A stretch of 64,000 bases of DNA, from contig CAYYQN010000003.1 of assembly GCA_964473865.1 (NCBI GenBank), positions 62,001 to 126,000 on the forward strand, in the 5' to 3' direction. Of this stretch, positions 17,323 through 26,302 are shown in pieces; positions within the stretch are counted from its first letter, which is position 1, and each line of letters opens with the position of its first letter. This stretch comes from CAIMUX01 sp964473865 (GTDB lineage Bacteria > Eisenbacteria > RBG-16-71-46 > CAIMUX01). The notes beneath the pieces are model-generated. The model worked only from the letters and a program-made list of their open reading frames with translations, had not been told where the DNA came from and did not search any database. Made by a program: the position numbers and the translations under genes.

Positions 17323-17706
17323 ATGACCCTCCTCGACAGGATCTACCAAGAGGTGGACGCGTGGGCCAGCAAGGCGGATCAAGCTGAGCGGCCGGCGCGT
17401 CGGGCCCTTCTGTCCGGCGTGTTTCTGAGTGCCGCGATGCTGGTGGCGGGACTGCTGGTGGTGTGGTTTGGTCACGAGGAGCGGCCGAACGAGCCCCCGG
17501 CGCTCGCGAGTGTCGTTCGCGGGGTGGCCGCAGGCCGAGGGGTGTGCCTCCTGTATGCCGGGCTGCTGGTTCTTGCCGCCACCCCGGTCCTGCGCGTGCT
17601 GGCGATGGTCAGCGTCTACCTGCGCCGGAGGGAGCTCTTCATGGCGTTGGTTTCGACCGTGGTCCTGGGGCTGCTGGCTCTGGGGATCCTGTTGGGGACC
17701 GGATAG
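17323..17706 (+). CDS. DUF1634-type small membrane protein, TauE partner
   Basis: A 127-residue protein with three predicted membrane helices (about residues 28-48, 75-93 and 105-125). The motif GVCLLYAGLLVLAATPVLRVLAMVSVYLRRRE is characteristic of the DUF1634 family. It lies in an apparent operon with the preceding TauE/SafE permease and probably serves as an accessory subunit, an inference from recurrent pairing. Function is not established. Confidence 0.85.
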   Translation: MTLLDRIYQEVDAWASKADQAERPARRALLSGVFLSAAMLVAGLLVVWFGHEERPNEPPALASVVRGVAAGRGVCLLYAGLLVLAATPVLRVLAMVSVYLRRRELFMALVSTVVLGLLALGILLGTG

Positions 17707-17834
17707 CGCTGGAGTGGCGCATTGCGTACGGCCCAGCCGGGCGAGTATGCTCCGGGGGTCCCGTGGGCCGTGGGCGGAGCGGGATTCTCCGGGAGGCGCA
17801 ACGCCCGGGGAGAGGGTATGGCGAAGGGGGGACG

Positions 17835-19061
17835 ATGGGCCTGGGAGGATGGCGTTTGACCACCCGTTGTCCACTCACCGCATCTTCCGGCCTGTGGGCC
17901 GCGCTGATTCTGTTCCTTCTGTCGTCACCCCTCTACGCTGCGGAGCCCGCCCCGGACTTCACTGTCCGGGACAAGCCGCTCGACGCCGGCGAGGTGCTGA
18001 AGATCGCTTTCAGCCGCGCGCCCGGAGACTCCCTCGGTCGCACCGGCGTCGTCCGCTATGAGCTGCTGCGGCAGGCCTCCGGTGACAGCGGCTACCGGGT
18101 TGTCCGTTCCTTCGCCGCCAACCAGAGGCTTGCTCGGTTCACCTATGACGATACCGGGCTCAAGCCGGGGAGAAGCTACCGGTATCAAGTCCGGACGGTC
18201 GGCGCCGATGGCTCCCTGGCGGTGACTCCTCCGTCTCCGTCGATTGCGCCGCAGCGGCAGTGGTTCTTCGTGACGAAGTTCAACACGCTTGTGGCCACAG
18301 TGATCTTCTGCGCCCTGGTGCTTGGATTCATCAATGCCGCCCGCCGGGGAAAGCCCCTCTTCATCCGCCGCATCGCCGGACTGGATGCCATCGACGAGGC
18401 GGTCGGCCGCTGCACCGAAATGGGCAAGCCGACGTTGTACATCCCGGGCATCAGCACGATTTCGGACGTGGCCACCATTGCCAGCCTGAACATCCTCGGC
18501 CAGGTGTCGAAGAAGATCGCTCAGTATCAGGCGCGCATTCTCGTTCCCAACCGCGATCCGATCGTGTTCCCGGTGACGCAGGATGTGGTCAAGGAGGCGT
18601 TTGTCGAGGCCGGCTATCCCCACAACTACCGTAGCGACGACGTCTACTTCGTGACCAACGATCAGTTTGCCTACGCGGCGGCGGTCTGCGGCACGATGGT
18701 GCGGGAGAAGCCGGGCGCCAACCTCTTTCTCGGCATGTTCTACGCGGAGTCTCTGGTGCTGGCGGAGACCGGAGCTTCGGTGGGAGCGATCCAGATTGCC
18801 GGAACCGACGCGATCTCCCAGCTGCCGTTCTTCGTGACGGCCTGCGACTATACGATCATTGGAGAGGAGCTCTACGCGGCCAGCGCGTACATCGGCCGCG
18901 AGCCGACGCTACTGGGCACGCTCAAGGGGCAGGACCTCTTCAAGATGGTCTGCCTGGGAGTCATCTGTCTGGGCGTTCTCTTGATGACTCTCGGAGTGAT
19001 CTTCCGAGGACGGCCCTACGATATCATCCTGAGGCTCATCACGGTGAGATCCGGCTCATGA
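17835..19061 (+). CDS. Membrane protein with FN3-like exported domain; first gene of an uncharacterised four-gene cassette
   Basis: 408 residues from the ATG at 17835 (G-rich RBS 3-10 bases upstream). A signal peptide at about 1-34 (cleavage near LYAA-EP) leads to an exported FN3-like domain at about 37-145, with GLKPGRSYRYQVRTV. A membrane helix lies at about 152-172, a soluble alpha/beta domain at about 175-365 (RRIAGLDAIDEAVGR, CTEMGKPTLYIPGIS, FLGMFYAESLVLAETGAS), and a final helix at about 375-397. I recall similar proteins labelled DUF6754, but cannot check. It overlaps the next gene by ATGA. Function unknown; the alpha/beta domain should be cytoplasmic. Confidence 0.8.
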   Translation: MGLGGWRLTTRCPLTASSGLWAALILFLLSSPLYAAEPAPDFTVRDKPLDAGEVLKIAFSRAPGDSLGRTGVVRYELLRQASGDSGYRVVRSFAANQRLARFTYDDTGLKPGRSYRYQVRTVGADGSLAVTPPSPSIAPQRQWFFVTKFNTLVATVIFCALVLGFINAARRGKPLFIRRIAGLDAIDEAVGRCTEMGKPTLYIPGISTISDVATIASLNILGQVSKKIAQYQARILVPNRDPIVFPVTQDVVKEAFVEAGYPHNYRSDDVYFVTNDQFAYAAAVCGTMVREKPGANLFLGMFYAESLVLAETGASVGAIQIAGTDAISQLPFFVTACDYTIIGEELYAASAYIGREPTLLGTLKGQDLFKMVCLGVICLGVLLMTLGVIFRGRPYDIILRLITVRSGS

Positions 19062-19684
19062 AGACGCAGCTCCCCCTCCTCATTTGCCTGGTGGCCGGGC
19101 TCTTCATGGGGGTGCAGTACTTCATCCCGGCGGCCCTGCCGATCTACAACCGGGTGATGGACTACATCCAGGTCGTGACGGCGTTTTCCCTGGTGCTCGG
19201 GGTGGTGAGCGTCATTCACCGGCATGTCGGACGGATGCAGCCGCGCGGGCCGGAACGGACCCGGCACCGGGACTGGCCGTTCAGCCTGGCGGCTCTGTTG
19301 GGCCTGGCTGCCATGCTGTCTGCAGGATTCGTCACCCAACGAGGACCGCTCTTCCAGTCGTTCTTCGATTCGATCCTCCTGCCGGTGCAGTCCTCGATGT
19401 TCGCGCTCCTCGCCTTCTATCTCGCCTCCGCCGCCTTTCGCGCCTTCCGGGTGCGGAGCGTGGACGCCGTGGTGCTGCTGGTCGCTGCCGTTGTGGTGAT
19501 GATCGGCCGGCTCGACGACGGCGGTACGCTGGGGATCCCCTGGCTGTCTCGGCAGATCCTGAACGGCCCGAACCTGGTGGCCAAACGCGCGATTGTCCTT
19601 GGCGTCGGCCTGGGCATGGCCGCGACCGCGCTCAAGGTGGTGTTGGGCCTGGAACGCTCCTACCTCGGGTCGGCGAAGGAGTAG
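19058..19684 (+). CDS. Multi-pass membrane protein, cassette gene 2
   Basis: A 208-residue protein with about six hydrophobic helices (starting at residues about 5, 28, 69, 100, 133 and 172). No enzyme motif was recognised. It overlaps the preceding gene by 4 bases (ATGA) and ends 3 bases before the next, which implies tight stoichiometric expression. Probably one subunit of the membrane complex encoded by the 17835-21195 cassette. Function unknown. Confidence 0.8.
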   Translation: MKTQLPLLICLVAGLFMGVQYFIPAALPIYNRVMDYIQVVTAFSLVLGVVSVIHRHVGRMQPRGPERTRHRDWPFSLAALLGLAAMLSAGFVTQRGPLFQSFFDSILLPVQSSMFALLAFYLASAAFRAFRVRSVDAVVLLVAAVVVMIGRLDDGGTLGIPWLSRQILNGPNLVAKRAIVLGVGLGMAATALKVVLGLERSYLGSAKE

Positions 19685-19687
19685 GCC

Positions 19688-20530
19688 GTGAGCTCGACCG
19701 GACTGCTCCAGAAGCTGCTCGACCTGGACCGCCGGGTCATCTACACCCTGGTCTTCGTGTGTGTGATCGTGCCGTTCTACATGAACTGGCCGCCGATCCG
19801 AATTGATGTCTCCAAGGAGACCCGCGACGCCTACGACGTCATCAACGCGATTCCGCCCGACGCCAACCCGCTGGTGCTGTCCTTCGACTACGATCCGGCC
19901 TCCGCGGCGGAACTCACGCCGATGGCCGAGGCGGTGCTTCGGCACTGCTTCGCCAGGAGAATCCGGGTGCTCGCCATCAGCCTGCAGTACAGCGGCCAGG
20001 GCGCCGGCATTGCCGCAGAGGTGATGCCGCGCATCGCGCGGGAGTTCGGTCGCGAACAGAACGTCGATTGGGTCTTCATGGGCTTTCAGCCAAACGCGGT
20101 TGTTGCCATGCTCCAGATGGGCGAGGACTTCAAGAAGGCGTTTCCGACCGACTACTACGGCACCCCCGTGGACCGGATACCGTTGATGGAGAACATCCAG
20201 AACTACGACCAGGTGCCGGCCGTTCTCTCGCTCGCGGGAACCGCGGTTGGTGAGTACTGGGCGACCTATCCGGGAATGCGCTACGGTCTGACGGTCTTGA
20301 CCGGCCTGACCGCTGTCTATGTCGCCGACATCATCCCGTTCTACCAGAGTGGACAGATCAAGGGCGTTCTCGGGGGACTCAAGGGGGCGGCGGAGTACGA
20401 GCAGCTTGTCGCCCACCCCGGAAGCGGTACGGCCGGCATGCGCTCGCAGAAGGTCGTCCACTACATGATCATCCTCTTCATCGTCCTGGGAAATGTCGCC
20501 TATGTCGTAATCCGCAGGAGGGGGCGCTGA
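19688..20530 (+). CDS. Membrane-anchored alpha/beta protein, cassette gene 3
   Basis: A 280-residue protein with a GTG start. An N-terminal helix at about 17-35 is followed by a soluble alpha/beta domain at about 40-215. That domain has alternating strand motifs (ANPLVLSFDYDP, RIRVLAISLQYSGQG, VDWVFMGFQPNAVVAML), then hydrophobic segments near 195-215 and 257-275. Together with cassette gene 1 it gives the complex two large soluble domains. It has no recognised catalytic motif; the nucleotide-like fold is an inference from the strand/helix rhythm. It shares one base with the next gene (TGATG). Confidence 0.8.
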   Translation: MSSTGLLQKLLDLDRRVIYTLVFVCVIVPFYMNWPPIRIDVSKETRDAYDVINAIPPDANPLVLSFDYDPASAAELTPMAEAVLRHCFARRIRVLAISLQYSGQGAGIAAEVMPRIAREFGREQNVDWVFMGFQPNAVVAMLQMGEDFKKAFPTDYYGTPVDRIPLMENIQNYDQVPAVLSLAGTAVGEYWATYPGMRYGLTVLTGLTAVYVADIIPFYQSGQIKGVLGGLKGAAEYEQLVAHPGSGTAGMRSQKVVHYMIILFIVLGNVAYVVIRRRGR

Positions 20531-21195
20531 TGGAGGCGACAGCCGGCGCGGTGGCCTGGACGCTGGTGGGGGGAGTGGTGACCCTGGCCGTCTTCTCCTT
20601 CCTGTACAAGGACAATCCGCTCTACAAGCTCGCCGAGCACGTGGCGGTAGGAGTCTCGGTGGGCTTCATGGTGGTGAACTACTACTACACCGTCTTCGTG
20701 CCGAAAGTCTGGGACAACGTCATACACAAAGGGCAATTCGACTATCTTCTCCCGTTCATACTCGGAGTGCTTCTCTACAGCCGGTTTGTGCCGAAGTGGG
20801 GCTGGGTGAGTCGGTGGTCCCTGGCCTTTCTGCTCGGCGCGGGTTCCGGGATGAGCATTCCCTCCAACCTGGAGAGTCGGGTCCTGAAGCAGATCGAGGG
20901 CTCCACGGCGAGTCTGGTGGTGCCGGTGTCCGGCGACCCCTGGAGCACCTTCCTGCAGACCGCCGTCTCCATCTTCCTGGTGGTGGGGACGATCGCCTGC
21001 CTCGTGTTCTTCTTGTTCTCGGTCGAGCACAAGGGAGGCGTGGGGAGGCTGGCCTATTTCGGCAGGCTCTGCATCATGGCCGGGTTCGGTGCGTCGTTCG
21101 GCTACACAGTGATGGCGCGGGTGTCGCTCCTGATCGGGCGGATTCAGTTCCTCACCCAGGATTGCTGGAAGGCGATCGCACAGGTCTTCTCCTGA
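20530..21195 (+). CDS. Multi-pass membrane protein, cassette gene 4
   Basis: A 221-residue protein with about six helices. Conserved-looking polar spots sit between helices (YKDNPLYKLAEHVAVG near 28-43; SIPSNLESRVLKQIEG). Its start overlaps the previous stop by one base. It completes the four-gene membrane cassette and ends 11 bases before an EamA transporter gene, which may be co-transcribed. Function unknown. Confidence 0.8.
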   Translation: MEATAGAVAWTLVGGVVTLAVFSFLYKDNPLYKLAEHVAVGVSVGFMVVNYYYTVFVPKVWDNVIHKGQFDYLLPFILGVLLYSRFVPKWGWVSRWSLAFLLGAGSGMSIPSNLESRVLKQIEGSTASLVVPVSGDPWSTFLQTAVSIFLVVGTIACLVFFLFSVEHKGGVGRLAYFGRLCIMAGFGASFGYTVMARVSLLIGRIQFLTQDCWKAIAQVFS

Positions 21196-21206
21196 CGACG
21201 TTCGCG

Positions 21207-22100
21207 GTGATCGACTCCGGTACAGCGGGAGCGCTCTACTCCCTCGCGTGCGCGCTCACCTGGGGCCTGGCGGTGGTGCTGCTCAAGCACACGGTGGAGA
21301 AGATCCAGCCGTTCGCCCTGAACCTCTTCCGCGCGGGCATCACCTTTCCGCTGCTGGTGGCGACAGTTCTGGCGGTGGGACAGCCGTTGTTACCCGCCGT
21401 GTCCGGAGCGGATTGCGCGCGTTTGACGTTGAGTGCGATCTTCGGGATCGTCCTGTCGGACACGTTGTTTCATCAGAGCCTGAAGCTGGTCGGCGCCGGG
21501 ATCGTCGCGATCATTGATACCCTCTACGCCCCCGCCGTGGTGCTCTTCGCCTTTGTCTTTCTCGGCGAGCGGATCCAATGGAACGACTACGCGGGGCTGG
21601 CTCTCGTCAGCGGAGCGTTGCTGCTTTCGAGTACGCTGGAGCCGCCGCGGAACCGGTCCCGGGTACAGCTCATCGAGGGGATTGGCGTCGGGATCCTGGC
21701 CATCGTGCTGCTGTCCCTGGGAATCGTGATTGCCAAGCCGGCGCTGAACCGGCTGCCGGTTCTCTGGGCCACAGCCTACCGCCAGGGAGTGGCGGCGATC
21801 GTCTTGTGCGTCTGGGCGCTGTTGTCGCCCGGCCGCCGCGAGATCTTTGCCGCTTGGCGCCCGTCTTCGGCCTGGAAGGTGATGGTGCCGGCGACGCTGC
21901 TCGGCTCCTATCTTGCGCTCACGCTGTGGATCGCCGGGATGAAGTACACGCTGGCCAGCGTCGCCGCCATCCTCGGGCAGTCATCCACGTTCTGGATCCT
22001 GGTGTTCTCGGTGCTCTTGCTCCGCGAGCGGCTCAGCCGCCGGAAAGTGGCGGCGGCGGTGCTGGCGTTCGGCGGAGTGCTGCTGGTCACATGGAAGTGA
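21207..22100 (+). CDS. EamA/DMT-superfamily transporter
   Basis: A 297-residue protein with ten predicted helices in two EamA repeats. The first includes GIVAIIDTLYAPAVVLFAFVFLGERI and the second ASVAAILGQSSTFWILVFSVLLLRERL; the double '(L)GE/RER' pattern is typical of DMT exporters. The GTG start at 21207 lies 11 bases after the cassette stop; the longer open frame to 20796 overlaps the cassette and is not coding. By family knowledge it exports or exchanges small metabolites; the substrate is unknown. Confidence 0.88.
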   Translation: MIDSGTAGALYSLACALTWGLAVVLLKHTVEKIQPFALNLFRAGITFPLLVATVLAVGQPLLPAVSGADCARLTLSAIFGIVLSDTLFHQSLKLVGAGIVAIIDTLYAPAVVLFAFVFLGERIQWNDYAGLALVSGALLLSSTLEPPRNRSRVQLIEGIGVGILAIVLLSLGIVIAKPALNRLPVLWATAYRQGVAAIVLCVWALLSPGRREIFAAWRPSSAWKVMVPATLLGSYLALTLWIAGMKYTLASVAAILGQSSTFWILVFSVLLLRERLSRRKVAAAVLAFGGVLLVTWK

Positions 22101-22152
22101 GGGGAGCGAGCGCGGGCGCTCAGGTCCGCTTTCCCCGGCGCCGGTTCCAGCG

Positions 22153-22214
22153 CGTGGGCGCCAGGCGCCGGGTAACCCGGGCGCGGTCTCCCGGGCGTGG
22201 GCGCCAGGCGCCGG
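22153..22214. repeat. Pair of 19-base direct repeats, each holding a palindrome
   Basis: CGTGGGCGCCAGGCGCCGG occurs at 22153-22171 and 22196-22214, 43 bases apart. Each contains the palindrome GGCGCC-A-GGCGCC. They lie between convergent EamA and ppa genes and could act in transcript ending or be a small REP-like element. Confidence 0.6.
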
Positions 22215-22252
22215 TTCTTGAGGGCGCAGGAGCCCGGCAGGCCCCGGCGGGA

Positions 22253-22801
22253 CTACTTCCGGGTGATCTCTCCCCGCCGGAGCTTTCGGTAGAGATCCAG
22301 TGAGTCGACCAGAATCTTGATCGCGTCCTCGGGTCCCATGAAGTCCTCCACCACCACCTGTTTGTGCTCGAGGCTCTTGTAGTCCTCGAAGAAACGCTTG
22401 ATCTCGCGCAGGGTGTGGGGCGGCAGCTCGGTATGGATCCGGTATTGCTCCACTGCCGGGTCGACCGTGCAGACCGCAAGGATCTTGTCGTCGATGCCCT
22501 TCTCGTCGCGCATGCGCATGGCCCCAATGGCCCGAGCCGGTACGATGGTGAGAGGATCCACGGGGTCCTGGCCCAGGACAAGCACATCGAGCGGATCGCC
22601 GTCATCGCAGAAGGTGCGGGGGATGAAGCCGTAATTGGCGGGATAGTGCACTGCGCTGTAGAGAACGCGGTCGAGGCGAAGGAGACCGGTCTCCTTGTCG
22701 AGCTCGTACTTGTTCTTGCTCCCGTGCGGAACCTCGATGACCACCGGGAACTCGTCTCGGGTGAGCTTTTCATCGACGTAGACGTCATGCCAAGGATGCA
22801 T
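22253..22801 (-). CDS. ppa: Inorganic pyrophosphatase (family I)
   Basis: A 182-residue soluble pyrophosphatase of usual bacterial length. It has VVIEVPHGSKNKYELD at the start, the AVHYPANYGFIP strand and the signature DGDPLDVLVL (residues about 67-76) with the metal-binding aspartates. It hydrolyses pyrophosphate to phosphate with Mg2+. ATG at 22801. It is transcribed alone, and the downstream region carries palindromic direct repeats. Confidence 0.96.
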   Translation of the reverse strand: MHPWHDVYVDEKLTRDEFPVVIEVPHGSKNKYELDKETGLLRLDRVLYSAVHYPANYGFIPRTFCDDGDPLDVLVLGQDPVDPLTIVPARAIGAMRMRDEKGIDDKILAVCTVDPAVEQYRIHTELPPHTLREIKRFFEDYKSLEHKQVVVEDFMGPEDAIKILVDSLDLYRKLRRGEITRK

Positions 22802-23002
22802 GGGTTACGCTCCGTTTCTGGCGCGAAGCCGGCATTCGCTCGGTCAGGATTCCCCAGCCCGGATCATCCGGGAGCGCCCGGCTGCGGTGCCGGATCTGCC
22901 CGCACCTACCGCGTTGCGCCCGCTCAGGCCCCTCGACGTACCGCCGGGAGTACGCCCCCGTCGCCCTCGCTTCGTGCGCCGTGGAAGTCGGCCGGTTCCA
23001 AG

Positions 23003-23881
23003 CTAGAGACTACGCTGCGGCGAGGATCGCGGCAAGGACCACGGAGCGAGCGAGAGCGTCACCAGCATCCCGGCAAAACGGTTGAGCGCGACGGCATGAA
23101 GGCTGGAGTTCAAGCCGGTTCCATAGAGGTCGGCGATCGCCACATAGAGGAGTTCGCGCACCCCCAGATTGCCCGGGACGAGGTTCGGGATGGCAGCGAG
23201 GGTGGAGAAGGCCGTGATCGTGCCGCACGCTGCAGGTGAGACCGGAACCGCGAACGCGCGGAACGACACGTAGACGTCGAGGCTGGCCAGCAGAAACGTC
23301 GATGCGCTGATTGGAGCCAGGCGGGCGAACAAGCGGCGGTTGGACCGCAGCGCTCGCCACTCGGCCGCCAGTCGTGCGGCCCAGGGCCAGACGGCCAGGA
23401 ACCGTTCGGGCACCCGGTGCATTACCAGGAGGAAGAGCAGAGCCGACGCCAGGAGCGCCGCCGCGAGCGCGATCGATCCGCCGCCGCGGACTCCGAGCGG
23501 AAGCAGGAGGATCAGGGCATACAGCGAGCCCACGCCCAGCTTCACGATGTTGGAGACCGTCATGAGGGCCACGAATCTCGTGTACGACAAGCCGAGTAGC
23601 TTCTTCAAGTACACCGCCTTGACCGGCGCTCCGCCCGCTATCGGCACGACCACATTCGTGAACTGGGTGATACGGCTCACTCCGAAGCACTGACCGAATG
23701 TCATCCTGAGTCCGGTCTCCTCCACCTGCACCTGGAGCTGAAGCGCGCTGAGAAGGAAAAGGCCGATCTTGGTGACGAGCATGACGATCACCACCGGCCA
23801 GGACACGGTGGTCATCAGGTGCAGCTCGGTAGGGTGGCGCCGGAGGTAGTAGGCGCCCCACGCGGTCACCGCCACCAGCAC
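23003..23881 (-). CDS. Lysylphosphatidylglycerol-synthase-TM/UPF0104-type membrane protein (flippase-like)
   Basis: A 292-residue protein with about seven to eight helices of the AglD/YbhN-MprF membrane-domain type. It contains RITQFTNVVVPIAGGAPVKAVYL, ALMTVSNIVKLG and the C-terminal AAIPNLVPGNLGVRELLY, which mirrors the family 'P..GG.G.rE' motif. It is the last gene of the glycosyltransferase/radical SAM cluster, starting 32 bases after the preceding stop. The start is GTG at 23881; the frame runs a little further upstream without a good start. It may help move the lipid-linked product across the membrane, by inference. Confidence 0.82.
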   Translation of the reverse strand: MLVAVTAWGAYYLRRHPTELHLMTTVSWPVVIVMLVTKIGLFLLSALQLQVQVEETGLRMTFGQCFGVSRITQFTNVVVPIAGGAPVKAVYLKKLLGLSYTRFVALMTVSNIVKLGVGSLYALILLLPLGVRGGGSIALAAALLASALLFLLVMHRVPERFLAVWPWAARLAAEWRALRSNRRLFARLAPISASTFLLASLDVYVSFRAFAVPVSPAACGTITAFSTLAAIPNLVPGNLGVRELLYVAIADLYGTGLNSSLHAVALNRFAGMLVTLSLAPWSLPRSSPQRSL

Positions 23882-23913
23882 GAAGGCCGAGACGAGGTTT
23901 CGGCTGAGCGATC

Positions 23914-25050
23914 TCAGCTGCCGGCCCCTTCTGTCGCAGCTGCGTTCTGCGGGCGCGGTCCTAGCTCGCGGCGCATGACGACCGAGCCCGTCTGCAGTCG
24001 ATTCCGGTAGGGACAGCGTGTACAGAACCCGGACACCTCACCTTTCCGCAGGCGGCGGCGCAGCTCGCGCGCGGGCGGTCCGTTCCAGATCTCCGCAAAC
24101 GGCTGCTCGCCCGCCCGCCCCCAAGGCTGCTCCAGCTCGTAGTCGAATTCGCATCCCACGACGGTGCCGTCCCAGAAGACAGTGGGTTGTCGAAACGGGA
24201 ACGGGCATCGGAACCGCCCGCGAGCCGGAGAGTCTTCTGGGCGCGGGAAGCGACGGAACTCTGCGGAGCCGGGCTCATACTGCCGGAACTGGGCCTGCCC
24301 CACCATGCACCCGAGCGTCTTGCAGGAGAACACGTCCGCACCCAGCCTCTGCGCCAGCGCCTCCAGGGCCGGAATCTCGGCCGACACGTCCTGCGTCAGC
24401 ACCGCGCGAAGGTTCGTGTACGGACGCCTGACGTTCTGTCGTTGCCGAGCGGTCTCGATGTTCGCCAGGCAGCGTTGGGCGCGATCCAGAAGTCCTCCCC
24501 GCCGATACCGTTCGTAGGTCTCTTGCGTGCTTCCATCGACCGCCACGATCAGCGCGGAGAGGCCCGCCCGCACCACGGCATCGGCCTCCTCGGGAGTCCG
24601 GAGGCATTGGCCGTTTGTGGAGACGACGGTCCGAACTCCGCGCTCTGTGCAGGCAGCGATCATGTCGGGCAGGGCGGGGTTCTCAAACGGCTCTCCCCAG
24701 CCGTAGAACACCACGCAGAGCAGGGTGGGTGCGCAGCTCTCCAGGACGAGGCCGAACAACTCGGGAGTCATGTGTCCCTGCGGGCGACGAGCGGTGCGGG
24801 ATCCGGTGGGACACAGCGGGCAGTGCAGCCCGCAGTGGTTCGTCGGTTCCACCTGCAGGACTGCCGGCCGTCCCCACGCGCGCTCCGGGCGGATGAGCAG
24901 ATCAAATCCCTCCCGAAGCAGATTGACCCGTTGCGCCGCCGAGAGGCCGGTGAAAGGGATGGCGAGGTCGTCGAACGTGAACGGGAACCGGCCCCGGGTC
25001 ACGACCTCCGGTACATGTCGCAGCGCCTGGGAGACGCGCATCCAGCCCAT
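23914..25050 (-). CDS. Radical SAM/SPASM-type protein 2 of the glycosyltransferase cluster
   Basis: A 378-residue radical SAM enzyme. The CxxxCxxC cluster motif is HCGLHCPLC (residues about 67-75), preceded by LQVEPTN. The SAM-binding GWGEPFENP (about 111-119) follows, then VVSTNGQ and VAVDGS. A C-terminal SPASM-like region has CPFPFRQPTVFWDGTVVGC and a later CTRCPYRN. The ATG at 25050 (MGWM) was chosen because the upstream 50 codons overlap the preceding gene and look non-coding. The substrate is unknown; the neighbours suggest sugar or polysaccharide modification, or peptide-sugar chemistry. Confidence 0.85.
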   Translation of the reverse strand: MGWMRVSQALRHVPEVVTRGRFPFTFDDLAIPFTGLSAAQRVNLLREGFDLLIRPERAWGRPAVLQVEPTNHCGLHCPLCPTGSRTARRPQGHMTPELFGLVLESCAPTLLCVVFYGWGEPFENPALPDMIAACTERGVRTVVSTNGQCLRTPEEADAVVRAGLSALIVAVDGSTQETYERYRRGGLLDRAQRCLANIETARQRQNVRRPYTNLRAVLTQDVSAEIPALEALAQRLGADVFSCKTLGCMVGQAQFRQYEPGSAEFRRFPRPEDSPARGRFRCPFPFRQPTVFWDGTVVGCEFDYELEQPWGRAGEQPFAEIWNGPPARELRRRLRKGEVSGFCTRCPYRNRLQTGSVVMRRELGPRPQNAAATEGAGS

Positions 25051-25087
25051 GGTCCGCGGACTCCACTCCCGCCGGCTCCCGGCCGGC

Positions 25088-26302
25088 TCATTCGTCTGTC
25101 CCGGCGCCGGCCTCCCGGGCCAGTGCCTTGATCTCCTGCTTCCGGCCGCCGATCGGGTGCAATGCCCGGTAGACGCGCAGGTTGGCCGTGTGATGCACAC
25201 ACGAGTAGCAGTCGCAGTTGCGCACCGGGGCCTTCCGGCGAGCCAGGTTCAGGCACTCCTGGCGAAGGCTCTCGTACTCCGGACTGTGCCAGATCTCACG
25301 GAACGTCGACCTTCCCAGATTCCCCAGGGGCGTAGGGCACCGGCAGCAGGGGTAGACCGAGCCGTCGGCCTCGATGAGCGCGCCCAACCACGGATAGTAG
25401 CAGGGGATGTGGCGATAGAGGTGCGCGGTGTCGAGCTGGCGGCCGAACACGCCCAGAAAGTGGGGTATGTTGTGGCGCACGCCGGCGCAGCCGAGCCGCT
25501 GCGCGATTGCCGGGAGGTCGGATCTGGCCGACAGCGCCTGCTCCGGCGTGGGCACCACGGCACTCAGCCCGGGGTCGTGAAAGTCATCGACCGGTTTGAA
25601 GAGCACGCCGTCAGCCCGCACGCGTATGGCGAACTCCGCGAACGCCGCCAGGTCCTCGCAGTTCTGGCCGATCACGATACAGACGAGGACCACGCGGGGC
25701 CGGGCGCGGTTCCGGGCCGCCTTGCATGCAGCGATCTGCCGAAGCGAGGTCTCCAGGCGGTCGAACAGGTCGGGACTCGTGCCGGGGTGCGTGCGGCGGT
25801 ATCCCTCCGCGGTGCCGGCCATCGTAGTGACCCGCAGTTCGTTGAACCCGATGCGGACCAGTTCCTCGATGGCAGTCTCATCGAGGCGAGTGCCGTTGGT
25901 GTTCGCGACGCAGAAGCACCCGGACGTGCGCGCGCGGGCCATGAAATCCAGAACCTGCGGGTGCAGGAAGAGCTCTCCGTTGCCGCTGAACTGGATCCGA
26001 CGGGTGCCCATGCGCACGAGGTCCGAGAGCAGGCCTCGGGTCTGCTCGGGGTCGGCGTCCAGGGACGCCAGATCCCGGTTCTGCGTCTCCGTGGCAGGTT
26101 CTTCGGTTCCCAGCCTGGCCCGCCGCTCCGCCCGGAAGAGAGGTCGGGACAGATGGGGGGAGCGGATGAAGCAGTGGCTGCAGATCACGTTGCAGCGATT
26201 GGTGATCGACAGCGAGACTTGCATGGGGCCGCCGAACGCCCGGGACCCGTGGGCGATTCCGGCCGCGGCGCGAACGGCCGACACGGCCTGCGCCCAGCTC
26301 AT
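25088..26302 (-). CDS. Radical SAM/SPASM-type protein 1 of the glycosyltransferase cluster
   Basis: A 404-residue radical SAM protein with the CxxxCxxC motif CNVICSHC (residues about 37-44) after LSITNR, an insertion of about 45 residues, then FSGNGELFLHPQVLDF and VANTNGT. The C-terminal SPASM-like part has CYYPWLGALIEADGSVYPCCRC, LGNLGRSTFREIWHS and a final CDCYSC. The ATG at 26302 overlaps the upstream stop by 4 bases, which implies coupling. It is clearly different from the second radical SAM protein, so the pair probably performs two steps rather than being a recent duplication. Substrate unknown. Confidence 0.86.
   Translation of the reverse strand: MSWAQAVSAVRAAAGIAHGSRAFGGPMQVSLSITNRCNVICSHCFIRSPHLSRPLFRAERRARLGTEEPATETQNRDLASLDADPEQTRGLLSDLVRMGTRRIQFSGNGELFLHPQVLDFMARARTSGCFCVANTNGTRLDETAIEELVRIGFNELRVTTMAGTAEGYRRTHPGTSPDLFDRLETSLRQIAACKAARNRARPRVVLVCIVIGQNCEDLAAFAEFAIRVRADGVLFKPVDDFHDPGLSAVVPTPEQALSARSDLPAIAQRLGCAGVRHNIPHFLGVFGRQLDTAHLYRHIPCYYPWLGALIEADGSVYPCCRCPTPLGNLGRSTFREIWHSPEYESLRQECLNLARRKAPVRNCDCYSCVHHTANLRVYRALHPIGGRKQEIKALAREAGAGTDE

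Noticed and set aside
17463..17834. Longer start for the first membrane-cassette gene
   Set aside because: The extension overlaps the DUF1634 gene in another frame and would bury the signal peptide; ATG 17835 has an RBS.
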